Positions 55,109 through 63,814 of a stretch of DNA of 64,000 bases are shown here, one piece after another. Every line of letters begins with the position of its first letter. Within the stretch, counting starts at the first letter, position 1. Source of the stretch: Arthrobacter alpinus (GTDB lineage: Bacteria > Actinomycetota > Actinomycetes > Actinomycetales > Micrococcaceae); assembly GCF_001294625.1 (NCBI RefSeq), contig NZ_CP012677.1, positions 2,170,001-2,234,000 of the forward strand, given 5' to 3'. A program made the position numbers and the translations under genes. The notes beneath the pieces are model-generated. The model had not been told where the DNA came from. It did no database searches and saw only the letters and a program-made list of their open reading frames with translations.

Positions 55109-55668
55109 TCAAGGAGACAAGCGCCCCAATGTTCTGAGGGTGCAGGATCTTTCGTCCGGCCGCAAGGACTCCGCCCGGGCACTGTGACCGGCGACGTTGA
55201 CGGCGGATCCGCGGATGTTCTCGGCGTCGTCGTCCACGATGATCCTGCCTTGATCGATCACGATGACGTGGTCAAGCAAGTTCGGCACCTCATCAATCAG
55301 GTGGGAGGAGAGCACGATGGTGCGCGGGGACTGTGCGTAGTCTGGCAGCAGGCGGTCGTAGAAGAGCTGTCGGGCCACGGCGTCCAGGCCCAGATAGGGT
55401 TCGTCGAAGAAAGTGAGCTCGGCCCGGGAGGCAAGTCCGATGATCACACCGACGGCCGACAACTGGCCGCGGGAGAGCTTGTTGATACAACGCTTGAGCG
55501 GAAGCGCGCAGTCGTCGGGGTACTTTTGGGATTCCCGGATTAAACAGATCCGGCTCAGTACCTTGTCGTTTTCATAGGGGGCTGTCCGAACACTGACTCG
55601 GTGCCGGTACTGGCAAAGCCCTGGGCGGTGAGAATGGACATGAGGGTTGTCTTGACGGCGCCGGGTTC
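55109..55668 (-). pseudogene. ABC transporter ATPase remnant
   Basis: Pieces read EPGAVKTTLMSILTAQGF with a spoiled Walker A (normally GAGKTTL), then, after a frame change near 55575, YENDKVLSRICLIRESQKYP, signature-like KLSRGQLSAVGVIIGLA, Walker B ELTFFDEPYLGLDAVARQLF and SSHLIDEVPNLLDHVIVIDQ. The first 35 or so residues are missing and the Walker A is damaged, so it cannot be a working ATPase. Confidence 0.7.
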
Positions 55669-55860
55669 GCGCGCCAGCATTTGTGCCAGCTGGTCACCGT
55701 CGATGCCAGGCTTTCTTGCTTCGCGGGCCAGCGGGCTGACGTATTGGTCATAAAAATCATCGCAGCGCCTGCCCACCAATACGGTCAACACGTGATCCAC
55801 GATGTCGCTTTCAATCATTTGCGCAATCTGCAAGAAGCTCGGCTTGCTGTCGTCGATCAC
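55669..55860 (-). pseudogene. GntR (YtrA-type) regulator remnant fused to the ATPase fragment
   Basis: From GTG 55860 the frame reads VIDDSKPSFLQIAQMIESDI, a GntR N-terminus, then skips the DNA-binding core and continues FYDQYVSPLAREARKPGIDG, a GntR C-terminus, and runs straight into the ATPase remnant. GntR regulators of the YtrA group normally sit upstream of such ABC genes. The HTH is missing, so it is non-functional. Confidence 0.65.
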
Positions 55861-56025
55861 CGACGGACCCCGGACATCGGCGATCCAGGCCCTTGCCGAA
55901 AGGCCCATCGCTTAGCTGGTTCACTACTCATGAAACTAAGTGCGAGGTCGATGGGACCGGTGTCAAGGATCGGTTTCCACCCGCGGTCGGAGGTTTCCCC
56001 CAGCTATGTACCGTAATCTTGGACG

Positions 56026-56739
56026 GTGATACTTTCTGCCTTGAGCGACTTCGCCCTGCCCGCACTCATGGGTCACGGCCCTGCCCCAACTCTGAGCATC
56101 CTCCCTGACTGGCTGGACCCCCAGGTGATCCTCGGCAACGAGGCCATCGGCTTCTGGGTTGTCATCATCGCCTGCGCCATCATTTTCGCCGAGACCGGCC
56201 TGCTGGTGGGTTTCTTCCTGCCCGGCGATTCGCTCCTGTTCACCGCTGGCCTGCTGGTGAGCACCGGCCACATGCCCATCAACATCTGGGCCCTGATGTC
56301 CATGTTGATCCTCTGCGCCTTTGTGGGCAACCAGGTGGGCTACCTGATCGGAGCCAAGGCCGGCCCTGCCATCTTCAACAAGCCCGATTCCAAGCTGTTC
56401 AGGAAAGAACATGTGGAGCATGCCCACACCTTCTTTGAAAAGCACGGTGGCAAGGCCCTGATCCTGGCCCGTTTCGTGCCGATCGTGCGCACCTTTGTCC
56501 CCGTGATCGTGGGCGTGGCCCGGATGAACATGCGCCACTTTGTCATCTTCAACGCCATTGGCGCCGTCCTGTGGGCCGGTGGTGTGACCCTGCTCGGCTA
56601 CGCCTTGGGCAACCGTTTCCCGTGGGTCCAGAAGAATCTGGACATCATCTTCATCCTGATCGTGCTGGTCTCGGTGCTGCCGATCATCTTTGAGTTCACC
56701 AAGGCTTTCCTTTCCAGCCGCAAGGCCAAGAAGTCCTAA
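56026..56739 (+). CDS. DedA-family membrane protein
   Basis: The 237-residue protein has about five membrane segments, FFLPGDSLLFTAGLL and the DedA block GKALILARFVPIVRTFVPVIVGVARM, with the Arg residues important in the family. DedA proteins are membrane-lipid scramblase or transporter-like proteins needed for envelope homeostasis. GTG 56026 follows TAATCT by six bases with no ribosome site. It is a single gene that ends at a terminator. Confidence 0.92.
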   Translation: MILSALSDFALPALMGHGPAPTLSILPDWLDPQVILGNEAIGFWVVIIACAIIFAETGLLVGFFLPGDSLLFTAGLLVSTGHMPINIWALMSMLILCAFVGNQVGYLIGAKAGPAIFNKPDSKLFRKEHVEHAHTFFEKHGGKALILARFVPIVRTFVPVIVGVARMNMRHFVIFNAIGAVLWAGGVTLLGYALGNRFPWVQKNLDIIFILIVLVSVLPIIFEFTKAFLSSRKAKKS

Positions 56740-56760
56740 CCCTTACCCTTAACCAACGAC

Positions 56761-56800
56761 GGCGACCCACGGCTTGAGAGCCGGGGGTCGCCTTCTGTTT
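56761..56800. terminator. terminator between dedA and rdgB
   Basis: A 14-bp stem with one mismatch pairs 56761-56774 with 56779-56792 around loop TGAG and is followed by TTCTGTTT. It lies between convergent genes. Confidence 0.8.
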
Positions 56801-56810
56801 GTGGGCCGGA

Positions 56811-57431
56811 TTAAGAGAGGGCCTTCACAATGTGCGGCAGGAGCGCCCTGAAGGCGTTGCCCCGGTGGCTGATGGCGTTCTTCTCCGCGGAGCTCAGCTC
56901 GGCGCAGGAGACCTCAAGGCCCATGGGCGCCAGGATGGGGTCGTAGCCGAAGCCGCCCTCTCCCCGAGGCGCCGCCAGCAGGGTTCCCTCCAAGGTTCCT
57001 TCTTCCACCACGTCCAGCGTTCCGTCGGGGCTGGCCAGGGCGGCCGCACACACGAAGCGGGCGCCACGGTATTCGGGGGCAATATCTGAAAGCTGGGCGA
57101 GCAACAGTTTCAGGTTCGCCGCGTCGTCGCCGTGGGTTCCTGCCCAGCGGGCCGAGAAGATGCCCGGCGCCCCACCCAGGACATCAACGGCCAGTCCGGA
57201 ATCGTCGGCAATCGCCAGAACCCCAGTGAACCGTGCCACGGCCTGGGCCTTCAGGCGAGAGTTTCCGGCAAAGGTGACAGCCGTTTCGGCGACGTCGGGC
57301 GCATGCAGGGCTCCAGCATCGACCACGTCGGTGTCCACGTCCAAACCGGGTACCTGGCCGCGCAACAGTTCGCGCAGTTCGCGCAGCTTGCCCTGGTTGT
57401 GGGTGGCCAGGACCAGTTTGGGTGCAGGCAT
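56811..57431 (-). CDS. rdgB: XTP/dITP diphosphatase (RdgB/HAM1)
   Basis: RdgB hydrolyses non-canonical purine nucleotides such as dITP and XTP. The 206-residue protein opens LVLATHNQGKLRELRELL and has AVTFAGNSRLKAQAVARFTG, AIADDSGLAVDVLGGAPGIFSARWAG and GFGYDPIL, all family hallmarks. Its ATG overlaps the rph stop by one base, the usual rph-rdgB arrangement. Confidence 0.96.
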   Translation of the reverse strand: MPAPKLVLATHNQGKLRELRELLRGQVPGLDVDTDVVDAGALHAPDVAETAVTFAGNSRLKAQAVARFTGVLAIADDSGLAVDVLGGAPGIFSARWAGTHGDDAANLKLLLAQLSDIAPEYRGARFVCAAALASPDGTLDVVEEGTLEGTLLAAPRGEGGFGYDPILAPMGLEVSCAELSSAEKNAISHRGNAFRALLPHIVKALS

Positions 57432-58171
57432 CAGAGGCCGAGGGTTTCGCGCTGGATCTGGGTCAGTTGCGTGGTGCCGATTAGGGCCAGATCAAGCAGC
57501 GCGTTGAGCTCGTCGCGGTCGAACGGCGCGCCCTCGGCGGTGCCCTGAACCTCGACAAACTTGCCGGATCCGGTGACGACCACGTTCATGTCCGTCTCGG
57601 CGCGCACGTCTTCAACATAGGGCAGATCCAACATAGGGATACCGTCGATGATCCCGACCGAGATGGCCGAAACCGTGTCGACAAGCGGCTGGGCGTTTTT
57701 GGCGATCAGCTTGTTTTCCTTGGCGTAGGCGATGGCGTCGGCCAGGGCCACGTAGGCGCCGGTGATCGCCGCGGTGCGGGTGCCGCCGTCGGCCTGCAGG
57801 ACGTCGCAGTCCAGGACGATGGTGTTCTCGCCCAGCGCCTTGGTGTCAATGATGGCGCGCAGCGAGCGGCCGATCAGGCGGGAGATCTCGTGCGTGCGGC
57901 CACCGATTTTCCCCTTGACGGACTCGCGGGAGTTGCGGGTGTTCGTGGCGCGCGGCAACATGGCGTACTCCGCCGTAACCCAGCCGGTGCCTTCGCCCTT
58001 GAGCCAGCGCGGCACGCCCGGCGTCAGGGAGGCTGTGCACAGTACACGGGTGTTGCCGAACTCGATCAGGGCCGAGCCTTCGGCCTGCTTGGACCAGCCG
58101 CGGGTGATGGTGATGTCGCGGAGCTGGTCGGGGGTGCGGCCGTCGGCGCGCAAGGTTTCGCTAGTTGTCAT
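57431..58171 (-). CDS. rph: ribonuclease PH
   Basis: RNase PH is the phosphorolytic 3'-5' exoribonuclease that trims tRNA ends. The 246-residue protein has [28 protein letters not shown]-like [36 protein letters not shown], and [27 protein letters not shown], which is diagnostic. It overlaps rdgB and lies 86 bases downstream of the small membrane protein gene. Confidence 0.97.
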   Translation of the reverse strand: MTTSETLRADGRTPDQLRDITITRGWSKQAEGSALIEFGNTRVLCTASLTPGVPRWLKGEGTGWVTAEYAMLPRATNTRNSRESVKGKIGGRTHEISRLIGRSLRAIIDTKALGENTIVLDCDVLQADGGTRTAAITGAYVALADAIAYAKENKLIAKNAQPLVDTVSAISVGIIDGIPMLDLPYVEDVRAETDMNVVVTGSGKFVEVQGTAEGAPFDRDELNALLDLALIGTTQLTQIQRETLGL

Positions 58172-58256
58172 GAACCAAGCTTAACGGGCGTAGGGGCCCC
58201 GGCCGAGCGCGGCGAGGTTGCGGAGCCCGGTAACCGTCAACGGCCGCCGTGGTGGC

Positions 58257-58793
58257 TTATTTGCCACCCTTGTTTGCGAGGCGGACGTTCTTCATGTCTG
58301 AAAAATACTTCGAGCCCGGGGCGATGAAGCAAAAGATGAGCGCCACAATCCCGGCCAGGACCTGCAAAATGGTGAAGATACCGTCGGGCATCGTCAGGTT
58401 CAACAGATGTGTCAGCGAGATGGCTGCCAGCACGGCGCCCACGATGCGCGCCCAGCCTCGTCCGGCCTTGATCAAGAAGGCGATGGCAACGTATAAAATG
58501 ACGGCCAGCACTGCGGTGACGATGACGGTGCCAATGGAGAAGGACACCGTGATCCCCACGACGTCTTGGTTTGTTGCCGGCACATCCTGCTTGGCGATCT
58601 CCGCCGCAATGCTATCCCTGAAGGCGGCCGTGGACATGAACAGAACACCGAAAATTGCGGAGATGACCTGCATGACCGCCGCCGCCATGATGAGCCAGAA
58701 GGCCCAGCGGATCTGTTGCGGGCGTTCCGGCAGGGCAACTACGGACTGTCCCGACCATTCGGGGTTGTAGCTTGGCATCGGCATGTTGCTCAT
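58257..58793 (-). CDS. hypothetical four-helix membrane protein
   Basis: The 178-residue protein begins MSNMPMPSYNPEWSGQSVVA, a soluble start, and has four hydrophobic segments, the last near the C-terminus, ending VRLANKGGK. ATG 58793 is used; AAAGGA is about twelve bases upstream. It sits between rph and the MBL gene, where the mycobacterial cluster usually has no gene. I recognise no family. Confidence 0.7.
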   Translation of the reverse strand: MSNMPMPSYNPEWSGQSVVALPERPQQIRWAFWLIMAAAVMQVISAIFGVLFMSTAAFRDSIAAEIAKQDVPATNQDVVGITVSFSIGTVIVTAVLAVILYVAIAFLIKAGRGWARIVGAVLAAISLTHLLNLTMPDGIFTILQVLAGIVALIFCFIAPGSKYFSDMKNVRLANKGGK

Positions 58794-58936
58794 ATGTAGT
58801 GAGTCCTTTTCGTGTCTTCTTCGACGGCACAGTCCCCGTCTGCTTCCTTCGAGCCTAACCGTCTGTCGGCACAACACCAGTAATCCTTTTGGACGGGATT
58901 CACTCGCGGCCCTGCCTGCCAACCAGTGGTATGGGT

Positions 58937-59734
58937 CTAGATCATGTAGTGCACGCCGGCTACGGCAGCTGCAACGTCCCCGGAATAGACGCCTCGAGCC
59001 TCGGCCACCACGGTGTTGGCATCCGTCCAAACAGGAATATGGGTCAGCAACAGCCTGCGGACATTGGCCCGGGTGGCGGCCTCACCAGCCCGCTTGCCCG
59101 TCAGATGCACATCCTTGATGGCGTCGTCGCGGCCTTCCTCGAAGGCCGCCTCGCAGAGGAAGAAGTCCGCATTCTCGGCGGCGTCCTCAAGTGCTTGGCA
59201 GGAATCCGTGTCGCCGGAGTAGGTCAAAACCACAGTCCGGTCAACACCGGTGCCATCATATTCGGTGGATTCCACCCGCAGTGCGTAGGCCTCTGCGGTG
59301 GGATGGTTGACGCTGAACGGGGTGACCTTGAACGGGCCAACTGTGACGGGAACACGTTCGGCCCACAGCTGGAAATCAAACTCTTCACGCATGCCCGGGT
59401 CCAGATCCAGGCCGTATGCGGTGGCGAGCCTGTCCGCGGTTGCGGCAGGGCCCCACACGGGGATGCGTCCGCGATTCCAGCCATGGGGGCTCCATCGCAC
59501 TGCCACATGCAGGCCGCACAGGTCCATGCAGTGGTCCGGGTGCAGGTGGCTGAGGAAGATCGCGTCGATGTCTTCTAAATCCATATAGTTTTGCACCGCA
59601 CCCAGGGCCCCGCTGCCCAAGTCGATCAGGATGCGCCACGGCCTCACACCGTCGTGCGCGGTCAGCAGGTAGCAGGACGCCGGTGACGCCGGCCCGGGAA
59701 AGGAACCACTGCATCCCACTATCGTCAATTTCAC
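58937..59734 (-). CDS. MBL-fold hydrolase, Rv1339-like
   Basis: The 265-residue metallo-beta-lactamase-fold protein opens [23 protein letters not shown] and has [16 protein letters not shown] (metal-binding HxHxDH), [12 protein letters not shown] and YSGDTDSC, ending [18 protein letters not shown]. Order of genes and sequence match M. tuberculosis Rv1339, reported as an atypical class II cyclic-AMP phosphodiesterase. It overlaps murI by four bases (ATGA). Whether this copy acts on cAMP is inference. Confidence 0.87.
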   Translation of the reverse strand: MKLTIVGCSGSFPGPASPASCYLLTAHDGVRPWRILIDLGSGALGAVQNYMDLEDIDAIFLSHLHPDHCMDLCGLHVAVRWSPHGWNRGRIPVWGPAATADRLATAYGLDLDPGMREEFDFQLWAERVPVTVGPFKVTPFSVNHPTAEAYALRVESTEYDGTGVDRTVVLTYSGDTDSCQALEDAAENADFFLCEAAFEEGRDDAIKDVHLTGKRAGEAATRANVRRLLLTHIPVWTDANTVVAEARGVYSGDVAAAVAGVHYMI

Positions 59735-60771
59735 GTACGCTCCCCCATTGCAATGCCCGGAATAGCCAGTTTGCCGACCGAGTCGTGCAAAACAAAATTG
59801 GACATCCGAGATGACGTGCCGCCGGAGGAGGAGGCGTTGGCCGCGCCGATCATCTCGGGGGTGATCTTGGCCATTGATCCGGTGGGGTAGTGCGCCGAGA
59901 CGTGGCTGACGTGTTCCACACTGCGCACCTCCGGGCCCAGGAAACGCCGGGCCAGCACACCGAACTGCCCGGCGTCACCGGTGGCAAGGAAATTGTGCGT
60001 GGGCGGCGCCGTGGAGACCCGCTCCAGATCGTGGTTGACAAGGGCCTTGTAGACGTCCTTGGCGGTTTCCTCCGCACTGGAGACCAGTGTCACAGAATCC
60101 CCCATGACGTAGGAAATCACCCCGGTTAGCAGCGGGTAGTGGGTGCAGCCGAGCACCAGCGTGTCAACAGCTGCCGCTTTCAGCGGGGCAAGGTAGGCCT
60201 CTGCGGCGGAAAGCACTTCCGGCCCCGCCGTGATGCCCGATTCCACGAACCGGACAAATTCCGGGCACGCCACGGAGGTAATCCGCAGCTCTGGCGCCGC
60301 GGCAAAAGTGTCCTCGTACGCTTTGGAGCCCACCGTGGCAACGGTGCCAATGACGCCCACATTACCGCTGCGTGTTGCCGCCACCGCCCGGCGCACTGCG
60401 GGCTGGATGACCTCGATCACAGGGATTCCGTACCTAGCCGTGTAGCGTTCGCGCGCGTCACGGAGCACGGCCGCGGAGGCGGAGTTGCAGGCGATGACAA
60501 GCAGTTTCACACCGGCGTCGACCAGCTCGTCCATGACACCCAAGGCGTTGGCCCGGACCTCGGCAATGGGCAGGGGGCCATACGGGCCGTTGGCGGTGTC
60601 CCCCACGTACAGGATGGACTCGTTGGGCAGCTGGTCGATGACCGCCCTGGCCACGGTCAGCCCGCCCACGCCGGAGTCAAAAATGCCGATGGCTCGCTCG
60701 GCCATCGCTTGCGGGCCTGCTGCGGCAACCGGCTGAGTTGTGGATTGAATGTCCCAGGGTGTTGTGCTCAT
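59731..60771 (-). CDS. murI: glutamate racemase
   Basis: MurI makes D-glutamate for peptidoglycan. The 346-residue protein has the two catalytic Cys blocks, [12 protein letters not shown] near residue 94 and [11 protein letters not shown] near 206, plus [16 protein letters not shown] near 27. It is longer than the typical 265-280 residues because of a 25-residue N-terminal extension and a 50-residue C-terminal tail ending [14 protein letters not shown]. It overlaps the MBL gene by ATGA. Confidence 0.95.
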   Translation of the reverse strand: MSTTPWDIQSTTQPVAAAGPQAMAERAIGIFDSGVGGLTVARAVIDQLPNESILYVGDTANGPYGPLPIAEVRANALGVMDELVDAGVKLLVIACNSASAAVLRDARERYTARYGIPVIEVIQPAVRRAVAATRSGNVGVIGTVATVGSKAYEDTFAAAPELRITSVACPEFVRFVESGITAGPEVLSAAEAYLAPLKAAAVDTLVLGCTHYPLLTGVISYVMGDSVTLVSSAEETAKDVYKALVNHDLERVSTAPPTHNFLATGDAGQFGVLARRFLGPEVRSVEHVSHVSAHYPTGSMAKITPEMIGAANASSSGGTSSRMSNFVLHDSVGKLAIPGIAMGERT

Positions 60772-60852
60772 GATCGTCTCAGGATAGATGCAAGCCCGCC
60801 CACGTGGGGGGATTTCGCCTCGTCTGCTTTGTCACAGACACCCGCACCGGCA

Positions 60853-61419
60853 CTACTTTCCGCTCTTCAGGCCCGCCAGCATCGCCTGGACCAGGCTTTC
60901 CTGCAACCAGGAAACAAAGTTGTAGACCAGCGAAAGGTAGCTTTCGACGTCGTCCGCGTCGCCCCAGTCCTGGACCTGGTGGACCCGCTCCGCGTCGTTT
61001 TCATCACGGATTTCCAGCCGCTCGCCCAGGACCAGACGGACGTCGTTCAAGGCCATTGACCACAGTTTGGCGGCCCCGGCGTCCAGGACAAGCTTCTCGC
61101 TCTCAAGGCCCAAGGAGGCGGCGCGCAGGGCGCCGATCTTTGTTTCCCGCAGTGAGCGTTCGGTGAGCTGGCGAAACTCAAGGGCGGCGTCGCCGTCGTC
61201 CTTCACAGCGTCCGGCAGCAGCCGCAGCAGCGCCGGATCGGTGGGTACGGCAACGTCCATGTCCAGACCGATCAGGGCCGCCAGCGGGTCCTGATGGGCG
61301 GGTGAGGACGGTTCCAACATGACGATGATGTCGGCGAAGAGCTTGCGCAGCAGGTCTCGCTCCGCAGGTTCAAGGTAGCCGGTGATCCCGCGCCGGCCGG
61401 AGGTGAATGCTTTAGCCAC
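60853..61419 (-). CDS. DUF2017-family protein
   Basis: The 188-residue protein opens AKAFTSGRRGITGYLEPAERDLLRKLFADI and has LPDAVKDDGDAALEFRQLTERSLRETKI, which match DUF2017, found beside clpS in actinobacteria (Rv1332 in M. tuberculosis). I prefer GTG 61419 because AAAGG precedes it; an alternative GTG lies three codons upstream. It overlaps the clpS stop by eight bases. Function is unknown. Confidence 0.85.
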   Translation of the reverse strand: MAKAFTSGRRGITGYLEPAERDLLRKLFADIIVMLEPSSPAHQDPLAALIGLDMDVAVPTDPALLRLLPDAVKDDGDAALEFRQLTERSLRETKIGALRAASLGLESEKLVLDAGAAKLWSMALNDVRLVLGERLEIRDENDAERVHQVQDWGDADDVESYLSLVYNFVSWLQESLVQAMLAGLKSGK

Positions 61420-61717
61420 GTCCGTCACCTTTCTGAACCGTGGCCCACAGGCCAAAACCGTGCATGGCCACCGCATGGGCTTCCATTTTTTCCTTCGAGC
61501 CATGGGCGACGGCGGATTTGCCTTCCGTGTGCACCTGAAGCATCAATTGGGCCGCTTTCGCCTCCGAATAGCCAAAGTAGCTTTGAAAGACATAGCTGAC
61601 GTAGCTCATCAAATTCACTGGATCGTTCCACACGAGCAAATCCCAGGGGATGTCCGGTGCGGAGAATGTTTGGGTGGATAGATCCCGATCAGTTTCCGGG
61701 GCTGTGCTGACACTCAT
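61412..61717 (-). CDS. clpS: ATP-dependent Clp protease adaptor ClpS
   Basis: ClpS delivers N-degron substrates to the ClpA/C unfoldase. The 101-residue protein has the core PWDLLVWNDPVNLMSYVSYVF (N-degron pocket), FGYSEAKAAQLMLQVHTEGKS and AVAMHGFGLWATV. ATG 61717 is six bases after TAGAAT, with no ribosome site, so the message looks leaderless; it is transcribed divergently from pncB out of one small intergenic promoter region. Confidence 0.95.
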   Translation of the reverse strand: MSVSTAPETDRDLSTQTFSAPDIPWDLLVWNDPVNLMSYVSYVFQSYFGYSEAKAAQLMLQVHTEGKSAVAHGSKEKMEAHAVAMHGFGLWATVQKGDGRG

Positions 61718-61718
61718 G

Positions 61719-61747
61719 TGTCCATTCTAGTGTCGCGGCACTAGAGT
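61719..61747. promoter_or_regulatory. shared, near-symmetrical divergent promoter of clpS and pncB
   Basis: TCTAGTGTCGCGGCACTAGA (61726-61745) is an 18-of-20 dyad. The minus -10 TAGAAT (61724-61729) lies six bases before the clpS ATG. The plus -10 TAGAGT (61742-61747) lies seven bases before the pncB GTG. Both genes are thus probably leaderless, and their -10 boxes form the two arms of the dyad. Confidence 0.6.
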
Positions 61748-61754
61748 AATTTCC

Positions 61755-63095
61755 GTGACTACCGCATCAAGATGGGGCCAACCCCGCACCTCCTTGTTTA
61801 CCGACAACTACGAGCTGACCATGCTCCAGGCGGCATTGCATTCCGGGACCGCCCACCGCCGCGGGGTTTTTGAGGCGTTCGCCCGACGCCTGCCTGACGG
61901 CCGCCGGTACGGGGTTGTCGGTGGAACCGGACGTATTTTGGAAGGCTTGGAGAACTTCCGCTTCGGGACTGACGAGCTGGATTTTTTGGCCAATAACAAG
62001 GTGGTCAATGACGAAACCTTGGCCTGGCTTGCCAACTTTAAGTTCTCCGGCGACATCTACGGTTACGCAGAGGGCGAACTCTATTTCCCCAATTCGCCCA
62101 TCTTGACCATCGAATCCACCTTTGCCGAAGCCTGCATCCTGGAAACGTACGTGCTCTCGGTGTTGAACCACGACTCCGCAATCGCCTCGGCCGCCTCCCG
62201 GATGATCGGCGCTGCAGGCTCACGCCCGTGCATTGAGATGGGCTCACGCCGCACGCATGAGGAGTCTGCCGTGGCCGCCTCACGTGCCGCCGTGATCGCC
62301 GGTTTCCACAGCACCTCCAACCTTGCATGCGGCCTACGCTACGGCGTGCTGACCCAGGGTACTGCCGCCCACTCCTTCACCTTGTTGCACGACACCGAAG
62401 AGGATGCCTTCCGCGCCCAACTGGCCTCCCTGGGCACAGGTACCACCTTGCTCGTTGACACGTACGACGTCGAAACCGCCGTCCGCCTGGCCGTGGACCT
62501 TGCCGGGCCCGCCTTAGGTGGCGTGCGGCTGGACTCCGGGGACCTGGTGGCCCAGGCACACGAGGTGCGGTCCTTGCTGGATTCGCTCGGCAACACCAGC
62601 ACACGCATCACCGTCACCTCGGACCTAGACGAGTTCGCCATTGCGGCGTTGGCGGCAGCCCCGGTGGACTCCTATGGTGTGGGCACCTCATTGGTGACGG
62701 GCTCCGGCGCCCCCACGGCCTCCATGGTTTACAAGCTGGTCTCCCGCGAGGACGACCACGGCGAATTCGTCTCCGTGGCCAAGGCGGCCAAGAACAAGGC
62801 AAGCGTAGGCGGCAAAAAGTACGCCTTGCGCCGGCTCAACGAACGCGGAACGGCTACCAGTGAGGTGGTGGGAATCGGGTCCATGCCTGCCAATGACGGC
62901 AACGACCGACCCCTGATCCAGCAATTCATCGCCGACGGCGTGCTCACGCCCGGTTGGACGGGAGCCGAAGGGGTGCGCCGGGCTGCTGCCCGCCACACCG
63001 CTTCCATGGCGGAGATGCCGGGCGCCGCACGCAGGCTCCAACGCGGCGACCCCGTCATTCCCACAGAATACGAACAATTAGCAACCGCGACTTGA
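61755..63095 (+). CDS. pncB: nicotinate phosphoribosyltransferase
   Basis: PncB makes nicotinate mononucleotide from nicotinate and PRPP with ATP, the second step of NAD salvage after PncA. The 446-residue protein has SLFTDNYELTMLQAALHSG, the block FEAFARRLPDGRRYGVVGGTGRILEGLENF, GLRYGVLTQGTAAHSFTLL and GVRLDSGDLV, typical of the family. GTG 61755 is seven bases after TAGAGT, suggesting a leaderless message. It is followed by pncA after eleven bases. Confidence 0.95.
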   Translation: MTTASRWGQPRTSLFTDNYELTMLQAALHSGTAHRRGVFEAFARRLPDGRRYGVVGGTGRILEGLENFRFGTDELDFLANNKVVNDETLAWLANFKFSGDIYGYAEGELYFPNSPILTIESTFAEACILETYVLSVLNHDSAIASAASRMIGAAGSRPCIEMGSRRTHEESAVAASRAAVIAGFHSTSNLACGLRYGVLTQGTAAHSFTLLHDTEEDAFRAQLASLGTGTTLLVDTYDVETAVRLAVDLAGPALGGVRLDSGDLVAQAHEVRSLLDSLGNTSTRITVTSDLDEFAIAALAAAPVDSYGVGTSLVTGSGAPTASMVYKLVSREDDHGEFVSVAKAAKNKASVGGKKYALRRLNERGTATSEVVGIGSMPANDGNDRPLIQQFIADGVLTPGWTGAEGVRRAAARHTASMAEMPGAARRLQRGDPVIPTEYEQLATAT

Positions 63096-63106
63096 AGGAC
63101 ACCCCC

Positions 63107-63724
63107 ATGGCCAAGGCACTCATTATTGTGGACCTGCAAAACGATTTTTGCGAAGGCGGTTCCCTCGCTGTGAAGGGCGGGGCCGCTCTCGCCACCGAGA
63201 TCACCGAGTTCATCTCCGAGGCTTCCGACTTTGATTTCATCGTGGCAACCCAGGACTGGCATATTGACCCGGGCAGCCACTTCTCCGAGACCCCCGACTT
63301 CCGCACGAGCTGGCCCGTGCATTGTGTGGCCCGGTCCAAGGGCGCGGCGCTGCACCGCAACCTGGACACCGAGGACATCGACGCGTACTTCCGCAAGGGC
63401 AGGTTCGACGCCGCCTACTCAGGTTTTGACGGCCTGCTGGCCCCCGAGGACGAGGTTGCCGTGGGCGAACGCGAGGCGCACGAGTCCGCCGAGGACGGCG
63501 CTGAAACGCCTGTCAGCCTTGACGACTGGCTGCGGGAGAACGACGTCCAGGACGTGGTGATCGTGGGCTTGGCCACCGACCACTGCGTCCGCGCCACGGC
63601 ACTTGACGCCGTCACAGCCGGCTACAACACCACCGTGTTGCGCGACTACGTTGCCGGCGTGGATGACGATGCCAGCGAGGAAGCCCTCGAAGAGCTCGAG
63701 GACGCCGGGGTCGAGATTAAATAG
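63107..63724 (+). CDS. pncA: nicotinamidase (PncA, isochorismatase fold)
   Basis: PncA deamidates nicotinamide to nicotinate, which PncB then uses. The 205-residue protein has ALIIVDLQNDFCEGGSLAV (catalytic Asp), VATQDWHIDPGSHFSE (metal-binding Asp-His), WPVHCVARSKGAAL and ATDHCVRATALDAV (catalytic Cys). It starts at ATG 63107 after GAAGGAC. pncB and pncA form a two-gene salvage operon. Confidence 0.96.
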   Translation: MAKALIIVDLQNDFCEGGSLAVKGGAALATEITEFISEASDFDFIVATQDWHIDPGSHFSETPDFRTSWPVHCVARSKGAALHRNLDTEDIDAYFRKGRFDAAYSGFDGLLAPEDEVAVGEREAHESAEDGAETPVSLDDWLRENDVQDVVIVGLATDHCVRATALDAVTAGYNTTVLRDYVAGVDDDASEEALEELEDAGVEIK

Positions 63725-63732
63725 GCCGTTGT

Positions 63733-63797
63733 CCCGGGGGGCGTTGTGGTGATTCGAGGCGGGCCGGCCACCCTCGAATCACCACAACGGCCCCCGG
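63733..63797. repeat. long, nearly perfect inverted repeat between pncA and the helicase
   Basis: CGTTGTGGTGATTCGAGG (63742-63759) pairs perfectly with CCTCGAATCACCACAACG (63772-63789), and flanking GGGGG/CCCCC runs extend the stem. The loop is 12 bases. There is no T run on either side, so it is a strong hairpin between convergent genes rather than a standard intrinsic terminator. Confidence 0.7.
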
Positions 63798-63814
63798 GTC
63801 TGGACAAACTGGAC

